The notes below the pieces were generated by a model that was not told where the DNA came from, ran no database searches, and saw only the letters and a list, made by a program, of their open reading frames with translations. Of a DNA stretch of 64,000 nucleotides, positions 34,691 to 43,027 are shown in pieces. How positions within the stretch are numbered: the stretch's first letter is position 1; each line of letters opens with the position of its first letter. The DNA lies in contig CANNCO010000002.1 in the NCBI GenBank assembly GCA_947503175.1, forward strand, positions 620,001-684,000, given 5' to 3'. Origin of the DNA: an uncultured Paracoccaceae bacterium (GTDB lineage Bacteria; Pseudomonadota; Alphaproteobacteria; Rhodobacterales; Rhodobacteraceae). Position numbers and translations under genes: made by a program.

Positions 34691-35452
34691 TCAGAGCGTC
34701 GCGCCTCCATCGACCACCAGCACATGCCCGGTCACCATCCGGGCTCCGGCACAAAGGTACAGGATCGCCTCCGCGATGTCCTCGGGTTCCGACCGGCGCT
34801 TGAGCACCGACAGTTCGACGGCCTGCCGTTTGCGTTCCTCGGGCCAGCCATCGGTCCAGGGCGTGCGGGTCTGGCCGGGAGCGACGGCGTTCACCCGTAC
34901 TTCCGGCGCAAGGCCCCGTGCAAGGCTGCGGGTCAGGCTGACCAGCGCCGATTTGCTGGCCGCATAGGCGATTGAACTGCCCTGCGCGCCCAGACCTGCG
35001 ATCGAAGCGACATTGACGATGGCACCCCCTGACGCTGTCAACGCACTCGCACCGGCATGGGCGCACCGAAACGCCCCCAGCAGGTTGGTGTGCAGAATGG
35101 CCTGCCAGAACTCCTCGGTCATCCGGTCCAGATCACCGGGCGGTATCTTGTCCCCGGTCCCCGAAATGCCAGCATTGTTGATCAGATAGTCAAGCCCGCC
35201 CATCTCTGCGATGGCCGTCTCTACCATCGCCTCCGCGGTGCCCGGTTCGGCCACGCTGCCGGGGGCCGCGACCACGTCCAGCCCACGCGCCTTCAACTCC
35301 GCAACCCGCGCGATTGCCGCGCTATCCCCGTCAAGATGGTTGACGGCAACTTTGGCGCCCGCCTCGGCCAGCAGGGCGACACTGGCCAGCCCGATCCCCG
35401 ACGCGCCGCCCGTCACCAGTGCCCGCCGCCCCTCAAGATCCGCCTTGATCAT
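34691..35452 (-). CDS. Short-chain dehydrogenase/reductase
   Basis: A 253-residue classical SDR: TGGASGIGLA at residue about 12, NNAGISG, catalytic Ser in NVASIAGLG and YAASKSALVSL. ATG 35452 is chosen because GAGGGAG lies just upstream; the earlier TTG is less likely. It overlaps the 3-hydroxyacyl-CoA dehydrogenase gene by 20 bp, so both are co-transcribed after the LacI gene. It probably acts on a hydroxyacyl intermediate. Confidence 0.84.
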   Translation of the reverse strand: MIKADLEGRRALVTGGASGIGLASVALLAEAGAKVAVNHLDGDSAAIARVAELKARGLDVVAAPGSVAEPGTAEAMVETAIAEMGGLDYLINNAGISGTGDKIPPGDLDRMTEEFWQAILHTNLLGAFRCAHAGASALTASGGAIVNVASIAGLGAQGSSIAYAASKSALVSLTRSLARGLAPEVRVNAVAPGQTRTPWTDGWPEERKRQAVELSVLKRRSEPEDIAEAILYLCAGARMVTGHVLVVDGGATL

Positions 35453-36413
35453 GTCCGTCTCCCTCAAGAATATCCGAAAGCGCGGCCTTCAGCCGCAAAA
35501 GCCGTTCGTCGCGCGCGCGGTACAACTGGTCCACGGGGGTATCGCCATAGTCGAAAAACCCGGCCCCCGCGGAAACGCCGGTACGGCCTTCGGCAATCAT
35601 CCGGTCAAGCGTCGCGCTTCGTCCCGTTGCCGCGGGCGGCGCATAGGTTCCTGACGCCACGCCGTTGCGCACCATCTCAAGCCCGGTGAAATCCATCTTC
35701 TGCATATGGCCCAGTACCGCCAGCCGCAGCACCAGACCGTGACGGATGGACCGGTCGATATCCGCCGCGTCCACCCAGCCCTCGTCCAGCATCCTCAGAC
35801 ATTCCAGATTCAGGGCCATTTGCAGCCGATTGGCGATGTAACCGGGGATATGATCGTCAAAGACAAGCGGCGCCTTGCCGAACCCCTTGTAAAGCCGCTC
35901 CAGAACCGTGATCGTCTCGGGTACCGTGTCCGGCCCGGGCACGATGTCCACAAGATCGACAATGTAGGGCGGCGTGTACCAATGCGCGATGGCCGCAAAG
36001 GGTCGGCGCGCCTCCGGGATCAGCGGAAACACATCGAGATACGACGTGTTGCTGGCAAGGATCGCATCGGGCGGGGCATATCTGTCGATCTCTTCGAAAA
36101 GAGCCTTCTTGATCCCGGCCCGTTCCACGACCGCCTCGACGACAAGATCGGCGTGGCCGATCGCACCCTCCAGATCGGCGGCGCGTCGGATGCGCCCGCC
36201 TGCGCGCGCGGCCACGTCTACATCAATCGCTCCCGCCCTGGTCAGCGTGGCAAGCCCATCGGCGATCAGGCCGGGGGCGCGGGCAAGTACCTCCTCGTCC
36301 GCATCATAAAGCGCCACATCGCAGCCGCCCAGCGCATGCACCAGCGCCAGCGCGTGACCCATCGTGCCCGCTCCGATAACCGCCACGTCTTCCGGCAACG
36401 CGATGCCCGTCAT
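35433..36413 (-). CDS. 3-hydroxyacyl-CoA dehydrogenase family protein
   Basis: A 326-residue NAD-dependent dehydrogenase. The Rossmann motif is VAVIGAGTMGHALALVHALGG. The catalytic His lies in FAAIAHWYTPPYIVDLVDIV, a variant of the usual HFFNPP pattern closer to carnitine-dehydrogenase-like or single-domain members. The helical domain has GYIANRLQMALNLECLRMLDEGW. It is monofunctional, unlike the FadJ-type protein in the same island. It overlaps the upstream LacI gene by ATGA and the SDR by 20 bp. Confidence 0.85.
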   Translation of the reverse strand: MTGIALPEDVAVIGAGTMGHALALVHALGGCDVALYDADEEVLARAPGLIADGLATLTRAGAIDVDVAARAGGRIRRAADLEGAIGHADLVVEAVVERAGIKKALFEEIDRYAPPDAILASNTSYLDVFPLIPEARRPFAAIAHWYTPPYIVDLVDIVPGPDTVPETITVLERLYKGFGKAPLVFDDHIPGYIANRLQMALNLECLRMLDEGWVDAADIDRSIRHGLVLRLAVLGHMQKMDFTGLEMVRNGVASGTYAPPAATGRSATLDRMIAEGRTGVSAGAGFFDYGDTPVDQLYRARDERLLRLKAALSDILEGDGHDQGGS

Positions 36414-37438
36414 CCGCTGCCCCGATCTATGACGGAAAAGTCCAGCGCAACGGTCCTGCTCCCGGATCCCGTGTCCTCGAGCCGCGCCAGAATGTGATCC
36501 GCCACCGCCTGCCCGATCTCGTCGCCGGGCGGGTGAATGGTGCTGAGGCCCGGATTGGTATGGGCCGCGATATTCAGATCGCCATAGCCGAAAAGCGCAA
36601 GATCCTCAGGCACGCGGATGCCGCGCCGCTGCGCCTCAAAAAGCGCCCCAACCGCCAGAACGTCGCCGGAAAAAGCAATGGCGCGCGTATCCGGCCACCG
36701 CTCAAGCACCTCCGCAAGGCCAGCACCGCCATGGCCGATCTCGCGCCCATCGACTGTCACGATGCGCGCGGGCGTCCCGATCCGCTCCTGCACGGCCTCG
36801 GCAAAGCCGTCTGCGCGGGCGCGGGCGCGCGGATCGGCGTCCAGAATCGCACCGACATAGGCGACCTCGCCATAGCCCTTCTCCGCGAAATGCCGCCCGG
36901 CGGCCCGGCCCGCAGCGCGGTTGCTGAACCCGACCAGCGAGTCCATCGGCTGCCCGTCCAGATCCCACATCTCGATCACCGGACAGGTTACGTCCGACAG
37001 CGCCCGGATCGTGCCGCGTGTATGACTGACACCGGTCAGCACAAGCGCCGAGGGTGTCCAGCCGGCAAAGGCGGTCACGATCCGCTCTTCGCGCGCAAGA
37101 TCGTAATCGTGATGACCCACCATCATCTGCAGGTCCGCTGATTCCAATGTCGCGGCCATGCGTTCGAGCGTGCGCGCGAAAAAAGAGTTGGTCAGGCTGG
37201 GCACGATAACCCCGACAAGCGGCGTGCTGCGCGCACCGGCAAGGCTCCCGGCCACCGGGCTCGGTACGTAACCCAGACGGGCCGCGGCCTCGACCACCCG
37301 GTCGCGCAACGCCTCGGAAACGGTCTCGGGATGACGCAGAGCACGCGACACGGTGGCAAGGGAAACCCCGGCCACGCGGGCGACCTCCTCCATCCGGACA
37401 CGCCGGGATGCGGGTCTTGCCTGCTCTGCCTCCGTCAT
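36410..37438 (-). CDS. LacI-family transcriptional regulator
   Basis: A 342-residue repressor. HTH: VRMEEVARVAGVSLATVSRALRHPETV; hinge YVPSPVAGSLAGARS; effector domain with VIVPSLTNSFFARTLERM and DLALFGYGDLNIAAHTNPGLSTI. ATG 37438 has AGGGAG directly upstream; ATG 37456 has none. It is divergent from a ThDP-enzyme gene, with a perfect LacI palindrome in between, and co-transcribed with the dehydrogenases that follow. It probably represses both directions and responds to a small metabolite. Confidence 0.9.
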   Translation of the reverse strand: MTEAEQARPASRRVRMEEVARVAGVSLATVSRALRHPETVSEALRDRVVEAAARLGYVPSPVAGSLAGARSTPLVGVIVPSLTNSFFARTLERMAATLESADLQMMVGHHDYDLAREERIVTAFAGWTPSALVLTGVSHTRGTIRALSDVTCPVIEMWDLDGQPMDSLVGFSNRAAGRAAGRHFAEKGYGEVAYVGAILDADPRARARADGFAEAVQERIGTPARIVTVDGREIGHGGAGLAEVLERWPDTRAIAFSGDVLAVGALFEAQRRGIRVPEDLALFGYGDLNIAAHTNPGLSTIHPPGDEIGQAVADHILARLEDTGSGSRTVALDFSVIDRGSG

Positions 37439-37500
37439 CCGGTCTCCCTGTGCCATCGCGGTTTCTGTTTCAGCGGAACACTACCGGAGTGATACTCCAC

Positions 37501-37516
37501 GTGAAAGCGCTTTCAC
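37501..37516. promoter_or_regulatory. Perfect 16-bp LacI-family operator
   Basis: GTGAAAGCGCTTTCAC is a perfect palindrome with the central GC of LacI-family operators, 62 bases from the lacI start and 105 from the ThDP-enzyme start. It lies in the divergent promoter region of the two. Confidence 0.82.
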
Positions 37517-37538
37517 ATTTTCAAGCATGATACCGATT

Positions 37539-37565
37539 AATATGAGAAATATCCTTTCTCATATT
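37539..37565. promoter_or_regulatory. 11-bp-arm perfect inverted repeat
   Basis: AATATGAGAAA and TTTCTCATATT flank the 5-base centre TATCC, giving a 27-bp A/T-rich palindrome between the two LacI-type sites. It could be an operator for a second regulator or a 5' leader hairpin of the rightward transcript. Confidence 0.55.
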
Positions 37566-37577
37566 GAGAATCGGTTC

Positions 37578-37591
37578 TGAAAACGCTTACA
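37578..37591. promoter_or_regulatory. Second, degenerate LacI-type site
   Basis: TGAAAACGCTTACA resembles a cre/LacI-type operator with central CG and imperfect arms. It is 29 bases before the ThDP-enzyme start, well placed to pair with the perfect site at 37501 in a repression loop. Confidence 0.5.
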
Positions 37592-37620
37592 AACAGGCGC
37601 GAAAGAAAAAGGAAACCCTG

Positions 37621-39312
37621 ATGTCCCATCCCTCTGCAAAAGAAATGACCGGCGCACGTTACATGGCCGAAGCACTGGCAGGTCTGGGCGTCAGCCACGT
37701 TTTCTTCATGGACGCGATCCTGCGGCCCACGCTGGTCGAGATGGAGGATGTCGGCATCAAGCGAATCCTCACTCATTCCGAGAAAGCCGCAGCCTATATG
37801 GCCGACGGTTATGCGCGGGTCAGCGGGCGGGTCGGGGTCTGCATGGCGCAATCGGTGGGCGCGGCGAACCTCGCTGCGGGCCTTCAGGATGCCTATCTGC
37901 ACCGCGCACCCGTTGTCGCCATGACCGGGCGCAAGGAGCCGATGCTGCGCCACCGCAACGCCTATCAGGAAATCCCGCATACCCCGCTTTTCGCGCCGGT
38001 GACGAAGGACAGCCTCGATGTGGCTGAAACGGCTGAACTGCCGCATCTTCTCGCCCAGGCCTTCCGTACCGCGACCGACGGTTCGCCCCGGCCCGTGCAT
38101 CTGGATCTGAACGGGCTTGGCGGCGAGCTGATCGAACAGGGCAGGCTGAACGACCCCGCTCTGCCCGACCCGGCGCTCGGCGCGCTGCCTGTTGACCGGC
38201 CACTGGCGCCCGGGCGCGCGATCGGCATCGCCGCCGACCGTCTGGCCGCCTCCACCCGCCCCGTCATCGTCGCCGGCACCGGCGCGATGCAGGCCGGCGC
38301 ACAGGATGCGATCCGTACCTTGTCCGAACGGCATCGCATCCCCATCGCGACATCGCTCGGCGGACGCGGCGTCGTGCCCACGACGCACCCCAATCACATG
38401 GGCACCGTCGGCACCTATTCCGCACCGCCCGGCAACCGGGTGGTCAGCAACGCCGACCTGATCCTGTTCATCGGCTGTCACGCGGGCGATCAGGTGACCA
38501 ACGCCTATACCGTGCCCCGGCCCGGCACACCCATCGTCCAGATCGATCTCGACGGGCAGGAAATCGGGCGGAGCTATCCCGATACCACCGCCGTCTGGGG
38601 CTGCCCGCGCCATGCGGTAACCGCCCTGACCGCCGCACTCGCGCCGCAGCCGGGCTGGGCGGACTGGCTAAAGGACGCGCAGTCGATCATGCAGGACTGG
38701 CGCGACGAAATGGCCCCGCTCTGCCAAAGCGATGCCAAACCGATGCGCGTCGAACGCCTGTGTCGCGAGATCTCCGCCGCGCTGCCCGACGATGGGGTGC
38801 TGGTCGCCGATACAGGCTACTCCGGTATCTGGACGGCCACGATGCTCGAACTGCCCCATCCAGGCCAGATCTATCTGCGCGCGGCCGGGTCACTCGGCTG
38901 GGCCTTCCCCGCGGCCCTCGGCGCACAGATGGCGGCACCCGACCGCCCCGTAGTCTGCTTTTCCGGCGACGGGGCATTCTACTACCATCTCGCCGAGCTC
39001 GAGACCCAGAACCGCTGGCAGGTCCCGCTTGTCACCGTGATCAATAACAATGCGGGCTTCGGTCAGGGTATCTACAAGCTGAAGTCGATCTATGGCGACC
39101 GCAGCGGCCGTCAGGAAGAGCTGAACCGCTTCGGACCCACCGATTTCGCGGCGCTGGCCCGCACCCTCGGGATCGAAGGTATCCGGGTCGAGGATCCCGC
39201 CGACCTGGCGCCCGCGCTCAACCGCGCCATCGCCGCGCGCAAGCCTGCGCTGATCGATGTGGTGACCGATATCGACCCGCGCGCACCCGAACCATGGGCG
39301 CCACCCGCCTGA
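37621..39312 (+). CDS. Thiamine-diphosphate enzyme, acetolactate-synthase-like (first)
   Basis: A 563-residue ThDP enzyme with the three-domain layout of the POX/AHAS family. The activating Glu is in THSEKAAAYMADGYARVSG (about residue 48), the central domain has GTYSAPPGNRVVSNADLILFIGC, and the ThDP-Mg motif runs from FSGDGAFYYHL to VINNN. AAGGA precedes ATG 37621. No regulatory subunit gene is nearby, and a second ThDP enzyme is encoded in the same area, so catabolic carboligation, decarboxylation or C-C hydrolysis is likelier than branched-chain amino acid synthesis. Substrate unknown. Confidence 0.88.
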   Translation: MSHPSAKEMTGARYMAEALAGLGVSHVFFMDAILRPTLVEMEDVGIKRILTHSEKAAAYMADGYARVSGRVGVCMAQSVGAANLAAGLQDAYLHRAPVVAMTGRKEPMLRHRNAYQEIPHTPLFAPVTKDSLDVAETAELPHLLAQAFRTATDGSPRPVHLDLNGLGGELIEQGRLNDPALPDPALGALPVDRPLAPGRAIGIAADRLAASTRPVIVAGTGAMQAGAQDAIRTLSERHRIPIATSLGGRGVVPTTHPNHMGTVGTYSAPPGNRVVSNADLILFIGCHAGDQVTNAYTVPRPGTPIVQIDLDGQEIGRSYPDTTAVWGCPRHAVTALTAALAPQPGWADWLKDAQSIMQDWRDEMAPLCQSDAKPMRVERLCREISAALPDDGVLVADTGYSGIWTATMLELPHPGQIYLRAAGSLGWAFPAALGAQMAAPDRPVVCFSGDGAFYYHLAELETQNRWQVPLVTVINNNAGFGQGIYKLKSIYGDRSGRQEELNRFGPTDFAALARTLGIEGIRVEDPADLAPALNRAIAARKPALIDVVTDIDPRAPEPWAPPA

Positions 39313-39323
39313 ACAGCGGGGGT

Positions 39324-40097
39324 TCAGATCACCATGCCCTGTCCGCCATTGATGTCGAGCGACGCGCCATTGACGAATCCCGCCTCTTCCGAGGTCAGAT
39401 AGGCAACGGCGGCAGCGATGTCGTCGACCGTGCCGTGGCGCCGCACGGGGATCGAGTCCAGCACCCGCCTGCGCTCTTCGGCGCTCTGGCGCTCGCGCAA
39501 AAGCCCCTCCACCCTTGGGGTCAGGATCGCACCGGGACAAAGCGTGTTGCAGGTGATTCCCACGGGCCCGAATTCCTGCGCGATCTGCAACGTAAAGGCC
39601 TGCATCGCGCCCTTGGCGGCAACATAGTTCGCCCCGGCGAACAGGCTGCCATAGCGCCCGGCCTTGCTGCCCATGTTCACGATCCGGCCATAGCCGGCGG
39701 AAACCATATGCGGCAGCACCGCCCGCGTCGTCCGGATCGAGGCCGTGACATTGACCGCCATCACCCGGTCCCAATCCTCTTCCGACTGCTCGAGAAACCG
39801 GAACGGCGTATGCAGCGAGCCGCCGATATTGTTGACCAGCACGTCGATCCGCCCGGCCCGTGCCGCAAGATCGGCAACGGCACTCTCAATCGCCGCCCCA
39901 TCGGTCATGTCAAGCGCCTGACCCGACAGTGTAATGCCACCGGCTGCGGCCTCTTCCGTCGCGGTCTCCAGCGCCCCGGCATCCCGGTCCCAGATCACCA
40001 CATCCGCGCCTTCCCGCGCCAGCCGCAATGCGATCCCCAGACCAAGGCCGCTGGCCCCGGCGGTGATCAGCGCGACACGTCCGTCAAAGCGGCGCAT
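39324..40097 (-). CDS. Short-chain dehydrogenase/reductase
   Basis: A 257-residue SDR: ITAGASGLGLGIA at the N terminus, NNIGGSL, and the Y-x3-K site in NYVAAKGAMQAF, with C-terminal GASLDINGGQGMVI. It overlaps the second ThDP-enzyme gene by 14 bp and converges with the first. It probably reduces or oxidises the product of one of the ThDP enzymes, for example an alpha-hydroxyketone. This link is inferred from gene order. Confidence 0.84.
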   Translation of the reverse strand: MRRFDGRVALITAGASGLGLGIALRLAREGADVVIWDRDAGALETATEEAAAGGITLSGQALDMTDGAAIESAVADLAARAGRIDVLVNNIGGSLHTPFRFLEQSEEDWDRVMAVNVTASIRTTRAVLPHMVSAGYGRIVNMGSKAGRYGSLFAGANYVAAKGAMQAFTLQIAQEFGPVGITCNTLCPGAILTPRVEGLLRERQSAEERRRVLDSIPVRRHGTVDDIAAAVAYLTSEEAGFVNGASLDINGGQGMVI

Positions 40098-41775
40098 TAT
40101 CCACCGCCTCGTGATGGCTGGCTTCGGGGTCGACCTTCACGTCGATGACAACCGGCCCGCCCATGGAATGCGCCTCGTCCAGCGCCTGACCGACCTCATC
40201 GGGATGATAGACCGACAGGCCCTTGGCCCCCATGCCCTGCGCAACCATCGCGAAATCGACATCGTTGAAATCGACTGCCAGACGCTTGTCGCCAAGATTG
40301 TCCCGCACCATCCCCAGACCTGCATTGTTCGAGACAAGGAACACGACATCAAGATCGCGCTGCACCGCCGTCGGCAGCACCTGCACGGTCATCATGAAAC
40401 CGCCATCCCCGGCCAGACAGGTCACGCGCTTGCCGGGATGCACCATCTTGGCGGCAGCGGCGGCGGGCCCGCCCCAGCCCATGACACCCGTACCGCCCGG
40501 CACCAGAAGCCGCCCGGGATGCGGCATCCGCAGGCCATGGGTCGCCCAGATCCTCTGCGCGCCCGCATCCAGCGTCACGATATCGTCGGGGCCAAGCTGG
40601 CTCTGCAGGCCACGCACCACATCCGTGTGATGCACCGTGCCCTGGGCCGACGGGAGGTCGGCCAGAGTGTTGTATCCATGCTGGTCCTTCAGCGACAGAC
40701 CCTGCGCGATACGCGCGTCCCGCGCTCCGGGATCGAGGCCGATCTTGTCGAGCATCTCCAGCACGTCGGCCACATCGCCCGTCACCGCCAGATCGACCGG
40801 ATAGACCCAGCCTGCATTGCGCGGGTCGATATCCACCTGCACCAGCGTCTGCTCCCCGGGCCGGACCAGACCGGGATCGCGGAACCGCGTGTAATCCGGC
40901 CCCATCGACGCTCCAAGCATGACCACCAGATCGGCATCCGCCAGAACCCGGTTTGCCGCCGCGTGACCCCAGGTCCCCAGCATCCCGGCACAGATATCGG
41001 CGGCTTCCGAAATTACGCCCTTGGCGTTGTAGCTCGTGACCACCATAACGCCCGCTGCCTGCGCCAGCTTTTGCAATGCCGGTCCGGCATCGGCCGCGTT
41101 TACACCGTTACCGGCCACGATCACCGGACGTTCGGCCTTGTCGATAAGCGCGGCAAGCTGCGCCACTGCCCCAGCGTCAGGACGGGCGGGGGTATAGCTC
41201 AGATACCCGTCGCTGGGATAAATGCGCGGCTTGGCCGGATCGGGCATCTCGGCCCGGATAATCGGCGTTTTCATGATCACCGCCGCCGGACCCTTCCGAG
41301 GCAAAGCCGCATGTTTCGCCGCCATCTGCACCCCGAACACCGCTTCTTCCGGCGCGGTCGCATAGGTGCAGTACTTGGTGATCGGCTTAAGCGAGGCCAT
41401 TGCGTCCGCACCGCCATAGTCTCCGGTCATGGTCTGGTAGCAGCCCATCTGGCCATAGCCGTCGTAATCGGAGGTTTCGGTCAAAACCACCATGGGCGAG
41501 CCCGCGAAATGCGCCTCCAGAATACCAAGACCCCCCATCGTCGTGATCCACGGACCCTGGCCCATCAGCGCCGCCGGCCTGCCCGTCAGCCGGCCCGTCA
41601 CCTGCGCCATGATCGAGGCGATCCATTCGTTCCGGCACAGCACCACGTCGAACTCGGACTGCATCTCGTGAAACGCCGGAAGTGCCCAGGTCACGCCCAG
41701 CCCCGGCAGCGTAAAGCCGCGATCGACACCGCATTCGATCAGGGTGCGGACCACCGCTTCGCTTGTCTTCGTCAT
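40084..41775 (-). CDS. Thiamine-diphosphate enzyme, acetolactate-synthase-like (second)
   Basis: A 563-residue ThDP enzyme, clearly different from the first. The activating Glu is in VVLCRNEWIASIMAQVTGR (about residue 49), the N-terminal domain is unusually long on GPWITTMGGLGILEAHFAGSP, and the ThDP-Mg motif runs CLAGDGGFMMTVQ to FLVSNN. The central FAD-type domain has VIVAGNGVNAADAGPAL. It is transcribed with the downstream SDR and diverges from the NAD-epimerase gene across a region holding a putative IclR site. Reaction unknown; a carboligase or decarboxylase is likely. Confidence 0.87.
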   Translation of the reverse strand: MTKTSEAVVRTLIECGVDRGFTLPGLGVTWALPAFHEMQSEFDVVLCRNEWIASIMAQVTGRLTGRPAALMGQGPWITTMGGLGILEAHFAGSPMVVLTETSDYDGYGQMGCYQTMTGDYGGADAMASLKPITKYCTYATAPEEAVFGVQMAAKHAALPRKGPAAVIMKTPIIRAEMPDPAKPRIYPSDGYLSYTPARPDAGAVAQLAALIDKAERPVIVAGNGVNAADAGPALQKLAQAAGVMVVTSYNAKGVISEAADICAGMLGTWGHAAANRVLADADLVVMLGASMGPDYTRFRDPGLVRPGEQTLVQVDIDPRNAGWVYPVDLAVTGDVADVLEMLDKIGLDPGARDARIAQGLSLKDQHGYNTLADLPSAQGTVHHTDVVRGLQSQLGPDDIVTLDAGAQRIWATHGLRMPHPGRLLVPGGTGVMGWGGPAAAAAKMVHPGKRVTCLAGDGGFMMTVQVLPTAVQRDLDVVFLVSNNAGLGMVRDNLGDKRLAVDFNDVDFAMVAQGMGAKGLSVYHPDEVGQALDEAHSMGGPVVIDVKVDPEASHHEAVDNAPL

Positions 41776-41876
41776 GGGATGGGGTGTCCTTTCGTTGCGG
41801 TCCGGCGCTGCGTATCACCGGATGGGGCTGCCTGTGCGCCAAACTGTCAGCACAGTTTCCCAAGTTCAACATAAAT

Positions 41877-41899
41877 TTGAAATTGTATTTTAAAATTTG
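41877..41899. promoter_or_regulatory. Putative IclR operator, copy B
   Basis: A 23-bp A/T-rich block beginning TTGAAATTGTATTTTAAAA lies in the 301-bp divergent region between the second ThDP-enzyme gene and the NAD-epimerase gene. It aligns with copies A (29168) and C (30183). The rest of this region (41776-42076) shows no gene. Confidence 0.5.
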
Positions 41900-42076
41900 T
41901 CAAACCCGATATTCGGCGCTACAAATAACCAGTTACGACCACGAGTCTGGCCGGGAACGGACCCCGCGCCACACGGATCAGAAAGACCGCATGATCAGAC
42001 GATCGCTTCCGCATCGCGCCGCATCGGCACCCATACCGGCAGGGCTTGATCCCCTCACCGATGGCCGGAGCGCCGG

Positions 42077-43003
42077 ATGAGCGGCGACAATTCCATACTG
42101 ATCACCGGCGCGACCGGGTTTCTGGGGTCCTGGACGATCAATCGGCTTCTCGATCAGGGACTGCGCGTCATCGCCTCCGACATCTCCGGCGATCATCACC
42201 GCCTGTCGCTTCTGCGGCCTGACATGGCCAACGATGCCGTGGATTTCCGCATCTGCAATGTCAGCGACGGGGCGGCACTGGATGCGCTTGTCGCTGAGAC
42301 ACAACCGTCGGCCATCGTGCACCTCGCGGCGATACAGATCCCGCAATGCGCAAAGGATCCGGCCCTCGGCGCCGCCGTGAATGTCAGCGGGCAGATCAAC
42401 GTGTTCGAAGCGGCCCGCCGTCACAAGGTCCGGCACGTTGTCTACAGCAGTTCCATTGCCGCGAAGTCGCGCGGCCCCGCCAATGCGCCCGCTAATCTTT
42501 ACGGCGTGTTCAAGAAAGCCGGAGAAGAGATCGCCCGCATCTACTGGCAGGACCATGGATTGCCCAGCTTCGGGCTGCGGCCCTTCATCGTCTACGGCGT
42601 CGGTCGCGACGATGGCGAGACCTCGGTCATCACCCGCGCCATCGAAGCCGCCGCCCTGGGCAGGAGTTACGAGATACCGTTCAGCACCGAAAGCTGCTTT
42701 CAGTATGTGGGCGACGTGGCCGACAGCTTTGCCGCCCTCGCGACCGCATCCTGGGACGGCGCGCTGATGTCGGATGTCACCGACACCGTGCAATCCACAG
42801 CCGATGTGCTCGACGCCATCCGAACCGTCGTTCCCGATGCCGATATCAGCGCCGCAGGGGCAGAGCGCATCGCGCCACCGGGCGGCTTCGATACAGCGGC
42901 CCTGCAAACCGTGGTCGGGGACCGGCAAGAGGTTTCACTGACCGAGGGCATACGCCGCACGGTCGAGCTGTACCGCCGGATTGCTTTGCGCGAACCGGCA
43001 TAA
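42077..43003 (+). CDS. NAD(P)-dependent epimerase/dehydratase (extended SDR)
   Basis: A 308-residue extended SDR. N-terminal ITGATGFLGSWTI binds NAD(P), IVHLAAIQIPQC follows, and the active site is YSSSIAAKS with LYGVFKKAGE as Y-x3-K. GLRPFIVYGVGRDDG is the usual substrate-side motif. The start has GGAG seven bases upstream. It is single on its strand between the divergent promoter and the convergent iclR. It may act as a sugar or uronate dehydrogenase/epimerase or a hydroxyketone reductase. Confidence 0.85.
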   Translation: MSGDNSILITGATGFLGSWTINRLLDQGLRVIASDISGDHHRLSLLRPDMANDAVDFRICNVSDGAALDALVAETQPSAIVHLAAIQIPQCAKDPALGAAVNVSGQINVFEAARRHKVRHVVYSSSIAAKSRGPANAPANLYGVFKKAGEEIARIYWQDHGLPSFGLRPFIVYGVGRDDGETSVITRAIEAAALGRSYEIPFSTESCFQYVGDVADSFAALATASWDGALMSDVTDTVQSTADVLDAIRTVVPDADISAAGAERIAPPGGFDTAALQTVVGDRQEVSLTEGIRRTVELYRRIALREPA

Positions 43004-43027
43004 AGGCGGGCATGGCGTGCAAAGCGT

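Noticed and set aside
37539-37565. The perfect inverted repeat as a rho-independent terminator
   Set aside because: It is A/T-rich, without a G/C stem or T-run, and lies upstream of a gene between operator sites.
39934-41874. A 646-residue plus-strand frame opposite the second ThDP-enzyme gene
   Set aside because: Its translation is His/Arg/Pro-rich, typical of antisense shadows. The minus-strand gene has full ThDP-enzyme motifs.
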